A stretch of DNA of 64,000 bases from contig VZTI01001783.1 in NCBI GenBank assembly GCA_013397865.1, positions 675,766 through 739,765 of the forward strand. Direction: 5' to 3'. How positions within the stretch are numbered: the first letter of the stretch is position 1; each line of letters starts with the position of its first letter. Position numbers and translations under genes: made by a program. Below are positions 49,731-62,989 of this stretch, piece by piece. This DNA is from Struthidea cinerea. Its lineage: Eukaryota; Chordata; Aves; Passeriformes; Corcoracidae. The notes under the pieces are model-generated. The model was not told the origin of the DNA. It saw only the letters and a list, made by a program, of their open reading frames with translations, and did no database searches.

Positions 49731-52700
49731 AGTTTAACATGTAAACTGCTAAGCAGATGATATTAACAAGTAGAGCTACTTTCAGTCAAACAAAAACATG
49801 AGGCCTGTGCATAAATCACCAGTTCTAGCCATGTATCTATTTGGAAATACATAGTCTTCTGCTTAATCAAGGCAACAGTGGACATTTTACCACTGAAATG
49901 TTTTGGGTACCCAGAAAGTTTGAAGAATCTGGAGGGCCCCAAAACCAGAAGCACTTTGTGGACAGTTTGGTCTGAGGATGAAGGAGAGGATGAAGAAGTT
50001 TTTGCATCATTCACCTGTATTGTCAGGGTCATTTCAGGTTCTGCTTTTCTTCTAAACTAGATATCCAATTTCCAGTTTTTGGTTTATGGTATCAAAGGTA
50101 TTTCCGCATGATTTATTGTAGCGAACGTAATAACAGCAACAACAACAAAATCCCCAAAGAATTAATAACATTAATTTTATATTAAGCTCACTGTTCTTAT
50201 ATTAAATGTGGAACTGTTCTTTCGAGATCCAGAGTAATCATATGGCAAATAACTGCAGAATTTCAGGACTTCTCTTCAGCCTGAAGAACAGAACAGTTCA
50301 GCAGCTACTTGTTGATCACTGTTGATGCACCCAGCAGTTGCTTATTTGCAGGTAACTGTCTTCAAAAATAGTTTGCCATCATCAGAAAGGTTTTGTTAGT
50401 AAAGGATCAGCAGTAGTGTTCAGTGCAGGCTTTGCCCAAAGGTGAGTTAACTGTGTATTGACTGAGTTAGTGGCTTGAGTGATATCTGAGGATATCACTG
50501 CAGGATTGCTCTTCAGATTCTCTGGTTTGGTCATTGAAGTCATATTTAAAAATGAGTTAAATGGAAATGGTGGAAATCCATGAGATGGCACTGAATAGTT
50601 AATTTTCATTGTTAAATCCTGGATGGACGACGATTAGAAATTAATCCTTGACACTGGAGATATGGAAAAGGTCTGTGAAAAGGCATCTTTTGCACGTCAT
50701 GGTTTTCCTTTTGTCTCCTGTAGTAGTTCTCAACTCTTTAGAGGTGCAGAGTGACTAGATGCGTGAACCTCTGTAGACATTTCTCATATACAGCATGTAG
50801 AGCCCCTTCTACAGTATGAGGAGTTTTGCTTTTCTTATTCACCTTTTGCAAACTCTTCAGAAGCTGGGCACAAACTCCTAGGGGTCTCCTAGGGGCCTCC
50901 TAGGGGTCACACACTCACTACTGTGTTTGGTAATGAAGGTATTTTAAGTTGAGGGATCCTTCTTTTAATCTTGGAAGGTAATCCCATCATAGGCTGAACA
51001 TTTCTGTAGGATAGATAATAATGAGGATTGTGGTAGGAAAGAGAGACTGTTTGTGTTACTGCTCTGGAGGTAGGAAAAAACTGAATCTGTGAGGCCAGTG
51101 AAACTGGACTGGTGCCTGCTCTCTGAGGATGGCAGAAATGCTGTTACAGTTACCATGCATCCAAGGAAGGAAAGTTCAGGACAAGAGCAAATTATGGAAA
51201 GTAAAATTGTAGTTATTGGGAGGAATTAATTAGACTAAAGAAGGAACGTGGAGAGGAGCAAACAGAGAGAGTGCATCCTTTTTCAGAAATGTGGGAATCC
51301 AAGGGTCTTCTAATCAAGAGGTAGAAAACATACCTGTAACAAAGCAGCTTTGTAATATTTGATTAGCAGTTACATAATTTTTAACAACTCATTTGTGAAA
51401 ACATTTATACAGCAAACCTCCAGGCGAGATCTATGGAAACAACAGAGGCAGATGCCAGCAAAATGGAAAAGAGAGGTTCAGAGGCTAGAGTAGGAAACCT
51501 ACTGAGTGGCATAATATGCCTGGCATGTAGATACATATGTATAGCTCATCAGGTCTTTCTCTTTGCCTCCGTCTCAGTGAGGGGTAGCTAGTTATCTCAC
51601 CCACTGACCTGTGTCTGTCAGCAGGCTGCTCGGCACAGGCAGCCAGGAAACGAAATCTTCTCTGCAATGGGAGAGGTGGGAATGCTATGAGAGACTGCAT
51701 GACACAGTCAAATAAAATGCACAAGCAGAGTAAGAGCCTGTCTGCAATGCCGAGAAAAATCTTCACCGTTTTCTTCAGTCACTGTATCCAGCTGAGGGCA
51801 AACAGCCTGAGGTCTGTCAGCTCAGCCGGGGGCAGTGATCAGCAGAAACTGCCGCATAAAGTGCAAGGGACAAGGAGGAGGGCACCAGCGGGCTTTAACG
51901 TGCCATGTGCTTCTGGGGTGCCAGAACACTGACCTTCTACTCATTTCTCAGAGAAACAAACTCTGAGCTTGGTAGCTTACAGTCTCCTTTCAAAACCCCA
52001 AGTTGTCCCTAGCATGCAAACACAGGTTTGCAGCATCACTTGCATCTGGAAGCATTGCTCTGCAAACCCACTGACACGATATTGCAGCTAGCTTTAGGAG
52101 AAAATTAATTTTCCCTAAAAGACCCAGCTAGCATATCTATTTTTACAGAGTGAGTTCAAGAAGAAGATGTTAGTAATTTTCAGACCTCTGCTGACTCCGA
52201 GCAGGTCAGACCGACAAAGGTGAAGCCACTTCCCAGGGATCTACAACCCTCACCAACAGGATCTAGCCTAGGGAACCATCAGGTCATTTCACATACCAGG
52301 AGGCCCCAGTAAAGCCATTGCACACAAACAATTTTCAATAACTAATAAAACGGATTATATTCCAACTACTGAACTTAAGTTCAAACACTTTGGCACTCCT
52401 CAAGATCACCCTTGCTCTTATTGCTCTGGTGGACATTATATGCATAACCATATTCTCATACAGATAAGCATGCACAAATAGACCAAGTGCTAAAAGTACA
52501 GGGTCAGCATCCAGAAGACGAAGCATCCCTCCATCAGAGACAGTGTTACCCTTGTCTGCCAGACCCTAACTCAACCCAAGGAGAGATGCAGAGGTCAGGC
52601 TGTGATGGTACCTGATTTGCTTGGACATACTGGTTAAAGAGGGAGCTGAAGATTTTCAGTGTAAATCTTTCAAAGCCTTCCAGAGGGTAGGGTGCCTAAT

Positions 52701-53951
52701 TCTATATAATTCTAATAAAGAGTGACTTTCCAAATCCCTCAAGATTACAGTGTTCCTAAACTTCAAAGGAAAATCCATTTATAGCTTACTCCTGAAAGCT
52801 ATTGTGAGGGAATTTTGACATGGAGTTGTCATTAGGTTAAGAGCATTTTTTAAGATAAATATTTACCAATTTCATTGTAATGCCAAGCAATTTGTCTCGC
52901 TTATGTTTTGTACACGGTTCTACTCATTATCTCCAGTCTACTCCACAGGATTATTAGGGGCTTCCATTTGGGACTTTGGATATTTTTATCAGTGATCTTC
53001 CCTTGTATTTACCTTTGGTGCATTTGTATACCTCTGATCTTTTAGTCTTTAGTTGGATTACAAAGTTTTAGTTTGACACAGAGTGCTGAGAAATAATCTG
53101 TTGTCTCTGGTGAGCAGGGCTTTGTGATTTGTGAGACAGGTGTTCCAGGAACAGCAGACCTAGAAGGACTAGAAGCTTTCTGCAGTCCTATACATTGTTC
53201 TATGGACTACACAGTTATTCCATATTGTCCTTGATTGCTGGGAACATGACTCAATTATCTGTTTGACCTTTTGCAGACCTATGCTCCAGTATTTCCATAA
53301 ATGCATGAAGCTTTTAAATATCTGCTTCACGCCTGAAACAGCAAACACTTCCTGTCCCTCTCGCCCTGTTAGTTACGTGTTTATCAAATACACCCATCCT
53401 GTAAGTCAAATGGCTAAAAGTTCAAGTTCCACATTTCAGTAACAATATTAACCATGAAGCTGGTGGTTAGTCTGGATAATGGCTGTCTAGTGAGAGCATT
53501 AACAAGCTGTGGCAAATCTTGTTAGCTTTAAATATCCTGAGAAAAGACACTAGACTGCTGATAATGACTGCTTTGTCAAGAATTATTGATAAAAGTATTT
53601 TTAAGGAATAAGAAAATCACTCATATGAAGGAAGATCGTTTTTTCTTCCATAGAACTATCAGTATTGTTGAAGCTGATAGTGAAAAATTAGGAAGTGGGA
53701 AGCTGGCACTGACAATCATTTAGTTTTAGGGATACTGAGTAGGGCAGTTGGTGTGTAAGTGGTATGGAAGGTGGTCTGTGTTGTGTCAGAACTCATAGCT
53801 ACACAATGCTCATCCTCTTTCTTCTTTTCTCTAACACAAAATTAAGAATAGTAAATTTTTTAAATGAGTAGTTCAAATATTGAATGTGTTGAATTGCTTG
53901 AAAAGTTATGTTGCTCTTCACTGTAGCTACATACATCAAGAAGTCATATCT
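49731..53951. other. Intergenic, no recognisable feature
   Basis: Contains an AAC-type simple run at about 50130-50147 and an 11-bp triplicate at 50875-50907. A GC-richer patch with more CpG lies at about 51540-51920. No gene recognised. Confidence 0.45.
50875..50907. repeat. 11-bp tandem triplicate
   Basis: Three side-by-side copies of ctcctaggggt/c at 50875-50885, 50886-50896 and 50897-50907, differing only in the last base of the middle unit. Each unit contains the palindromic hexamer CCTAGG. Confidence 0.95.
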
Positions 53952-54267
53952 GCAGAATCACAGATTAAGATGAGATGGAAGGGACCCACAAGGATCATCG
54001 AGTCCATCTCCTGGTCCAGCACAGCACCATCCCCAAGAATCACACCATGGTACCTGAGAGTGTTGTCCAAACAATTCTTGAACTCTGTCAGGCTGGTGCT
54101 GTGACCACTTCCCTGGGGAGCCTGTTCCAGTGCCCAACCACCCTCTGGTTGAAGAACCTTTTCCTGATATCCAACCTGAACCTCCCCTGACACAACTTCA
54201 GGCCATTCCCTTGGGTCCTGTCACTGGTCACCACAGAGAAGAGATCAGTGCCTGCCCCTCCTCTTCC
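53952..54267 (-). mobile_element. CR1 LINE, 3' end
   Basis: Reverse CR1 starting gcagaatcacagattaag, then ggaagggacccacaaggatc, caccatccccaagaatcaca, cttccctggggagcctgttc and ctgatatccaacctgaacct. It stops sharply after tgcccctcctcttcc. About 316 bp. It belongs to the same subfamily as the copies at 2.4 and 22.7 kb, judging by nearly identical phrases. Confidence 0.93.
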
Positions 54268-57200
54268 GACAGAATATCTGTGCTGACACCCCAAGAAGCC
54301 TGGTTGCTGATACACAGAAGTGTTTTTCTTCCTTGGCATTTTCAGGAACAATGGTTAAATTAGAATATAAAATCTGTGTCTAGAATTCAGCCTAAGGGAG
54401 TAGAATAGGCACCAACCCCAGATTTTTATTTTATTGAAGTTTTCCAACTCTTTCTACATAGTTCACTCTTCTAGACAACTGTGATAATGTGTTTTTTACA
54501 CAGAAAGAAATAAGATGCTGTCATGAACAAAAAACTACAGAAATGATCACTGCAAGTATCCAGACAAATCCTTCAAGCTGGAGGTGATGGGAGCTTTTGA
54601 CAGAAACATATTGGAGAGGGAAGAGAAGAAGAGCAAAGCTCCTGTGTTTGAAAGCCGCTTTCCATGACCCAAGGACTACAGCCAGACATTTGCAGGAAGC
54701 TGTCAGCCACCCACTGCTGCCACTTCAGAGGCACAACACACCAAACAGCGGTGCTAGGATTTGAAAAAAGACTTTTTCCAAGAAATCAAAGTGGTGATTC
54801 CTCCTCTGTTTGATCTCTGCACTTTTCACAGAGTTAGTGGGTTAGACTGCATTACAGAAAAATCAGATTACATTACAAAAATCATGTATTTGTATTTGGG
54901 TGAAATTACTATAGATTGTTTAAATCTAGCAAAGGCCCAAGTGGAGGGTTGCAGCTGTTATTCACCACAGCAAGTTCTTGCTGTCTAAGAAATGAAGTTT
55001 GCATCCCTAATTTTTTTCTCCTCTGATAAGGCACTCTGACTGACTTGGCAGCAGTACCAGTGGGGATCCTTCTGTCAAGACATTTGTTCAGAATCTGTCA
55101 GCTGTAACAAGCAAGTCCAATGATTGAATGGGACAGGGGAGCTGTGCTAAATGGTTAAATCTCTCTCACATCTGAATGACACTCGGCAAACACTGCTGCA
55201 TTCTCTTATTGATGTGCTTACTAACTTCCTTGAATGTTATTGGAAAAGATGTATGCTCACTGAGGAATGAAAAAGACATATCTTATTTAAAGCAGAACCC
55301 CCATTCTTGCTGCATGTATTCTAACACATCTCTTCTTGCAGCCAAGAGCCACAGGCTTGGCCATGTCTTTTGTACTCACTAACTGTGACTGGGTTTCTCA
55401 GGAAACATGTTGCTTAAAATTGTATCTTACTGGATTTCCTTGCTTTTTCTTTTCCTGCACCACAGGTTAAACATTACAACTTCAGTTTTCACAGAATGGC
55501 TTCCGTGTCCTTTCTTTTCATGAGGGTGTCTCAAAGATTACTGTGTAATATTCTCTAGCAATATGTGTGAGCAGGGATTGACTGGACTGACTGTGTATCA
55601 CAGAGGAATTGGAGGTGGCTTTCTTTGCTTTCAACGGTTTAATTGCAGCCGTGCTTTTTTACATGATCTTTAATTTTGAGGCTAATGGTTTGCTATGCTG
55701 AGACACTGGGCTACATTGTAAAATGGCAACTCATTCATGGGAGACCCAGCTGTGCCCACCATCACATAGCCCTGTCTCCAGTTTGAGGCAGGCTATAATC
55801 TCTCTTCCACCCTGATGAGCCAAGCAGCCATGCCCATCGGTGCCATGATTTGTGGAGCATCTTTGAATTGTGAGTCCAGTAGGCCTAGATAAGCTGCAGG
55901 AAATGAAATGAGCCTCCCCTCTGGTGGCTGCAGTGCCTGTTGCAGTCCTTCATCCAGCCTGCCTGGGGTGGGGGAGGAATGCGAGAACCACCAGAGTTTG
56001 CTGACGTTGCCACACAGCCAAAGAGAGGCGTGGGGAGGCTGGGTGAGGTGGCGCCTTGTCAGGAATGCATTGCCCCCCAGGCAGGGCAGCTCTGTCAGGA
56101 AACCACAGCTTCCTCCAAGCCATGGGTAGGTCTCAGTCTCTCCCCACAGGCTGTGTGCAACATGAGAGAGGCATGTTCCCAGGCTGCAAGTCTCAGAATG
56201 CAAATTTTCGGTCTAAAAATGGACTCGGATGAGGTAAAAATAAATGAGGGAAAAACAAATACAATGAGTGCACAGGTGAGTTATGGTGCCAGACTATCTT
56301 TGGGGACCTGTGTTCTTGCAGAGCTAATTCCTCTTGGTAATATTAAGGGCCCCAAATCTTATCTGTATATTGACTTATTCATTAACAGTTTGTGTGTATG
56401 AATAATTCACCATCTACATACTATAGTTCCACTTTAAATGCATTGCAAAGCATATATCAGACAGAAATTGACCTCTACTGTGGTTAAACATCAAGATTTA
56501 TTGTTCGAGGAAGCTCCAGATATATTGACTTGAATCAAAGCCTGAAGGTTCAATTAAAGTTGATACTGTATTAAGAAAAGGCCACAAGTCACATTTCTTC
56601 TGTACACTGCTTTGTGAAGGACGTCAGTTCTCTTTCTTTAAACTTTTTTCCACTGGGGTTGGAGTATAACTGTGATCATAAGCTGCTTGCCTAGCTCAGC
56701 CTGGCTTTCCTGTTTTATTTAGCTGCCTCTGGGATCCTTGCTAGAACATTATTAATGGGATGTCTTGCTCTAGCCTGAAAATAGTATTTGTATTTTCATC
56801 TACACTAGTAAATGTTTTTCTTTCTAAAACCATTATTTCAGTGTAATGTGGCAGATTCTTTGCCTTTTTCACTTTAACCCAGGAGCAAGCTTACATTGAA
56901 AAAAACACAAAGAAGATCCTATTCCAGTGTGCTAAAATGGAATAGGATTGCTAACAGTAAGGCAGGAGTGGGAACAAAACATTTTGAATTTGCCTCTGCT
57001 TTTGTCCCTCAGAGTTGGAAGTAAATGAGGAAAGAATATTTCACAGACAGGCTAGGGAGTATGACCTCCTCTCTAGCTGCTGCATCTGATAATGTTCCCA
57101 TTTCTCTCATGATTATTAGTGTGACCTTTTTATCCCTTTCCTTTTTCCTTTTCAAAAAAATGCTCTGGTATCTTTGCACCATCACTGCGTGCTGCACATT

Positions 57201-60200
57201 TCATTGCTAAGCAACAATCAGCAGTGCACAGCCTGGGCACCACACATGAACTTTTACTTTCATCTCCAAAGCAGAGAAACTTTCACTCTGTATTGCTGAA
57301 GCTGATTGTTGAAGGATGTGCTCCTGAAGTGGGGGTGCGTGGGGAGCCAACACTAAAGAGCTGCGTGTGTGTGCACTCCCGCTCCACAATGGTGCTCTCA
57401 CAGGGGTGTCTTCCTTAATTAGACAGGAACACACACGCTCCCACCTATGCTTCATTGTGGAAGGGATATTAAGGACTAGAGTCACATCCAAAGAACCAAG
57501 ATAACCCAGATTTGAAGATGGGAACTGTCATGGAAAGAATAATTATTAAAACCAAGGAAGAGAGGAAAGTAAAAGCATTTCAATTTCTTTTAACCCAAAG
57601 CCCTCCTAAGGGTGCCAACTTGGAGTTTGCATGAGACCTTCCTGTACTTCCAGCAGCGAGGAGCTAAAACAGGAAGGGGAAACCAAGGAGTGTTCAACAG
57701 GAAATGGACTGAGCAGGATCTTGAAATTATGGAAGGTAATTATGAAATTTACAGTTGTTAAGGAGAACGGATGTTTTTTAGTGCATGAATATAAATCTTC
57801 TCAGAGACAACTTACTCCTAGCCACAAAACACACAAAAGGGGATAAGGAGTAGCATTTTCAAGGCAAATACTTGTTCTTCTTGAAGAATATACTGAAAAA
57901 GCCCCCAAACTACAGATCACTCAATGTCTTGAACCTTTCCAGCTTTAGTCCTGGAACAATAGTATTTCCTCTGATCTAGATTCTGAATCTTTAAATTCAT
58001 TACACCACAGAGAGGACCGAGACAAGAAAATCAAACTGACTCTCCAAAAAGATTGTCATCGCCTCAGACTCTTGACACCCGATTTTGGTCCACAGACTCC
58101 AACATAAAATGAAGGTGAGTGCTGCATCAGAGGCAATGAGGGCAGATCAAAGTAAAGCAAACATAATATAAATATCTCTGACCACACTGGTGGCTTCTTA
58201 CAATGTTATGCATATGATAAGCAATGAAATGGTATTAAAAATATTGTCCAAGTAAAAGGTAGCCAGAAGTTGATACCTGTTAATAGGAATGGGAGAGTTG
58301 TAGTAAGCAGCAGTTAGTTATCTACATGAGGTCACTCACCATTACACTTAGCTAGAGTGCCTGAACATATCCATAAATCTTACTCAAAGTTCAGATCCTG
58401 GTCTCTCAGCGTATGCTTATGAGTCTCAGTGGGAACTGGTGTAAGATCCTTTGTATGGGACTATAGGGAAAAATTCACCTTCTTGCCCAATATAAAGCAA
58501 GCGGGAGAAATTCCAGTACCTGCAGGACAGATTCCTGATAATGAAGGGTGTCTGATATATTGCTTGTTGTAATGGATGGCTCCAAGCAAAGTGTACTTAG
58601 GCTGCTTTTAAGTATCTGCTTTAATTGCTTCATCTTGCACTCAGCTTGTGGCATATGTGGCATCCCCCTGATTGTACAGAACTAGGAGCAGATAACTGCA
58701 AACCACAGGCCATTATCTACAGTTTTTCTTCATGTTGAGAGGAGATGGGGAACTTTTGAATCCATTCCTTCTCTTCTGGCCATGACATGTCCTCGGAGAG
58801 CAGGAGTTTGCACTGTCTCAGCTAGAATTTAAGGGCATGCTAATGGTTCTTGCTTAGTACACCTATGTGACATGTTCTAAAAACCTGCCCTTCTGAAGGC
58901 AATGCCCCTCAAGACAGGTGAAACTGGTGGATACTCTTGCTGACAGAAGAGGCTGCACAGCAACTGTTTGGATCCTCTCCTTTTCTTGAAAAAGTGAATG
59001 CTTTAGTATTTGGCTCATTCTTTAAAAGGTGAATTCCCATCTACATTGGGTGTGCCAGTACATTAGGTCTGTTTATAAATATCCCAGAAAGCATGGCTTT
59101 TTGAGTGGCATGATGCTGGATCTACAAGAGCCCATTACTAGAGTGACGGTGTTGTTTCTATCCCTAGTAACAACTTGGGTTAATGCTTTGTGGGAAGGAA
59201 GGAATATAAATTATAAAATTCTGTTTCGTTCCTTCAAACAGGCAGCTGTCACAGCAGTTTCAAAGTCACCACAACAGTCATGTCTGGCCAAAGAACACTG
59301 TTAGGTTCTTCCCTGTTCAGTTTTTAGATGGGCATAACAGATTACTCCCACTGAATTCAAGGCACAGGCATAACCTCAGTTACCTGTTACCTTTGGTACA
59401 AGTGGCACACACCAATAATCACTCTTTTATCACAAAGAATTAGTTGTGCTTTGCAAGCCCCGCTCCTAACAGGCTTTGGCACAGCACACACTGGAGGCCA
59501 CCTAACACAGAGCTCTAGCTGGGGGGAGACTGTGGCACAGGGTCTGATGTGCTGGCATGGGCCTGAGGCCATGGTGGCTCACTCAGAGTATGCTGATTTT
59601 ATTAGAAGCAGCCCAGGACAGCAACATCCATTTGCCCATGGCTGTGTGGGCATTGCAGAATCTCGGTTTAACATGTGGTTGATATGGAGGTAGCTTGCTG
59701 ACCTGTGAAGGCAAAATAAACTTTGTCTATCAGGATGTGTCTGGCAGGTGCATTAACCTTTCCCAGTCCTTTAGAGAAAGTGTGAGCCATAACCTCCAGC
59801 TCTAAATGTGTGGCTGTGCTTTGTGATTTCTGTATAAGATGAGAACCTAGGGCAGAGAGCATGAGGATGCCACGACTGTTCATGGGTCAAACATGCAGAT
59901 GAAAAAAATGTGCACTACCTCCAGAATGGCCAGCAAACTAAAAGCTTTAAAAACAATATTACAAGCTATTTTTTTTTCCCAGGCTCTGAAAAAATTGAGG
60001 TTGGAAGATCTCTGAACTAAATTGTCTGATAGCCTTCTTTGTCAAGCTTTTCTCTACACATCTGGTTTTTCCGCATTTTTTTTACTTAGACTTCTGAAAC
60101 AAGCAAGCTATTAGAGCCTTGACTTCTTTGTTTACAATAGAAATACTCACTGACCCTTGACTGCAGAGGTGCTCTTGCACTGCTGTAGTAAATGCCAGGC

Positions 60201-62989
60201 ACATCTAACATATGTGCGATCCAGGAATGCTCTGGCTCCTTGCCAACAGTCTACTTCATGCCTTGTTTCTAATACTGCTATGGCTAAAACAGCTGGGGAA
60301 TTAGATATATTGTGAGCAGTTTTTCTCTTTAGTGGGTATGTGTATATCTGAAATGCTACCTGTCTCTATGTTTTAATTGTTCCAAATAACTGAGAGTAAT
60401 ATGTTTATTTAGCTCTTTTTTTTAATCTTTATTTGTCTTTCTAAAGCTTTTTAGTACTATTCAGTTCTTCCCTGGAAATTAGCAGGAAATCTTGCTCAAG
60501 ATGTGGCCAAGAACATCTGTGAGCTCCTGTCTCCAGCGAAGCTGGTGGGAATTTTGCCATTGTCTTTCATGGAGACAGATTTCTCCATGGGACTTTTCTG
60601 CCCTGTTCGATAAGATTTTCAAATCACTGTAGCTTAATACTTCTTTCTGGCTGTGTGAAATGGTGTGTCACTTAGGGTGAGCTGATCTAAATGGTTGGTG
60701 TCTCTCCATCCCCATTTCCTGGTTGCAAGGTGTGCTCTCCTACTGATTCTCAAATAAACAGACCAGGAAAGAGAAAATACCCCCTACCCTCCAGGTTTCT
60801 GTCAGTTCAGTGAGCTAAATGGTCTTATAGAGGCATCTGAAAAGTGCAGGACCACAAAATCAGGAGTTGGAGAGTAAGTGGGGGATTAGGGATGCTCTCT
60901 GAGAGGCAGCTAGCCATTCTGGCAGCTCCTTTGACACATGAAGCAGCACCCTTCAGTACTTACAAATCAAGGCATTTTCACTGCTCCTAACTCATTCATT
61001 TGTGTAAGGAGTATCTGGATACCCTTAGCTGTGTGTCCTTTTTTAAGGTGCTTGAGACCTGAGGTCTGTGCTCTGGGTGCCCTGCTCCTCTCAGGTCTCT
61101 TCTGACCCACAACTTTGCATGTGGTGGGCAGCTCCTGAGCTGGTGTGAGTGCTGCCCCTCGTCTGCACTCAGGGTCCTCATCCTGTCTCTCATGTGTGTG
61201 GCAAAGCTGTGCACTGCCAGAACCACATGGTGTGTAAACTACGTATCGGTCTAGAGGCTGGCAGGTGGCCTGTGCATTGAGTACCATCAAGATACATCTG
61301 GGACTTCAAGAAGAGCTAGATCCTGGATCTGGGTGAATTTCACCCCTTTTAGTGTCTATATGCACCTCACATTCCTTCTCCTGCCTTGTGTCTGGGCTTA
61401 CACATACAAGGGTCTGTGACTCTAAGGCAGAAGTCTGGATTGATTCTCAAGGGTTTATTTAATGAAAATTTTAGAAGTCCCTCCGTGATTTTGTGACTGT
61501 TTTACAAATGCTGAACACATTTTCAGCCTGGCTGTGAATTTCCTGGTATGTTGACATTTTCAGTCTTTTCCACTGAGGTGAAGAAGGGTTGTTGGTTGTT
61601 ACCAGCATCTAGAGATCTGTAGTATCTTTACCCTATCTGTAGCTTTGATCTACAAAAGTACAGATTAAATACTGTTCAATCAGCACATATAAAAATACCT
61701 TTCCCCCCAGAATTTGTAACTGTCATAATGACCTCAGCCTTGGACCTCTCTTGAAGTTTAATGGCCAGTTGGGGTTAATGGCCCAAAGTTCTACCTCAGG
61801 CTATTAACACTGTCAGCAGTCATTAATTCTCATTAATGCTCAGGGTCTTTATTGCTGTTGCTTAAGTGATGCTCAAATGACTGTGAATATTTACACCCCT
61901 GCTGTGGATGTAAGAAATAGGCCCAGTGCACAGTATTTCAGATGTCTCACCGCTCACAAAGGTCTGAGTACCTGGCAGGAATCTCTTGCACATCTGACGT
62001 TAATGAAGTAACTGTCAACTGGCCATCAACAGTATAATCTAAAATTGTAGTTGCTTATATAGATGTGTACTTTGCTTAAAAAAAAAATAAATGTACAGGC
62101 AGACTCCTTGCCCGGAAGAGTTTACACACTGATGTCTGTATAAATGTATGCTTATCTTTATTTAGAATACTTTCAAGGGTTAACAGGCATGTGCTCGTTG
62201 TTATACAGATACTTCTAAATATAAGTGAATGATGCTTGCAAATTTCATCATAACACCTTATGTTTAAAGCTTTTTCTGAGATGACATGCAGGACTGAGCT
62301 GATCAAGCTCCTCACCACAGCATGCCCTCTTCTAAGAAGAAATCATAGCACTTGTTGACAGGTTGTTTAAGCAATCAGTTTTTGAAGAGAAAATGTTGAT
62401 TTATTAAAATGTATTATTATTTAGGAAGAAACATAGGATTGGGACCAACCGTGTGGGACATGAGTCAAGTTTCTGTTCTCTTGAACAGTGCTGTTAGATC
62501 ACTGTTAATAAACTGACTGATTTCAGCTTGAAGAGACTCAAATTTTCATTCAAACAGCCTTCTCAGTGGCTGTTTCAGAACCTCACTGCTCTGGGGATTG
62601 CACGTTTTCTTAAAATGCCCAGTAAAAATGTATTCATAGCCAGTTTGGGTCTATTTGTACTTGTGCCAGAATTGGCTTTTAGAGTAAACAGTTCTTCCCT
62701 TCTCTGGTGCTTATACATTGGATGTGTTCACAGAGAGGCATTATATCCTCTGTCAGCTTGTATTTTCCCAGGCTTAACAGACAAACTTTTGGCTTTCTGT
62801 TCCCCTGATTATGATCTGCACTTGCTCCTGGCTGACTCCAAAAGGGTACACAACAGACTGGGGAGCTCTTTCCAATGCTCTGGATAGGGAAGCTACAAAA
62901 CCAGGTGAAGTGAGATGGCAATAACAGATGCAACAAAGCTACCTGAACACAAAGATGGAAGAAGCAGGCTTACAGATGCATGACACGAA
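54268..62989. other. Intergenic, no recognisable feature
   Basis: Mostly AT-rich unique-looking DNA. GC-richer patches occur at about 55900-56160 and 59440-59690. Weak old-CR1 resemblance appears at about 59984-60030 (ttgaggttggaagatctctg). The block at 61690-62060 looks like a possible conserved element, with two AATTC/TAATG clusters. No exon recognised; the 119-codon open frame at 62528-62887 has no family resemblance. Confidence 0.45.

Noticed and set aside
55793..56401. Open frames of 136 and 153 codons on opposite strands
   Set aside because: They overlap in a GC-rich patch and show no conserved motif.
62528..62887. 119-codon plus-strand open frame
   Set aside because: No recognisable domain, and no convincing exon borders.
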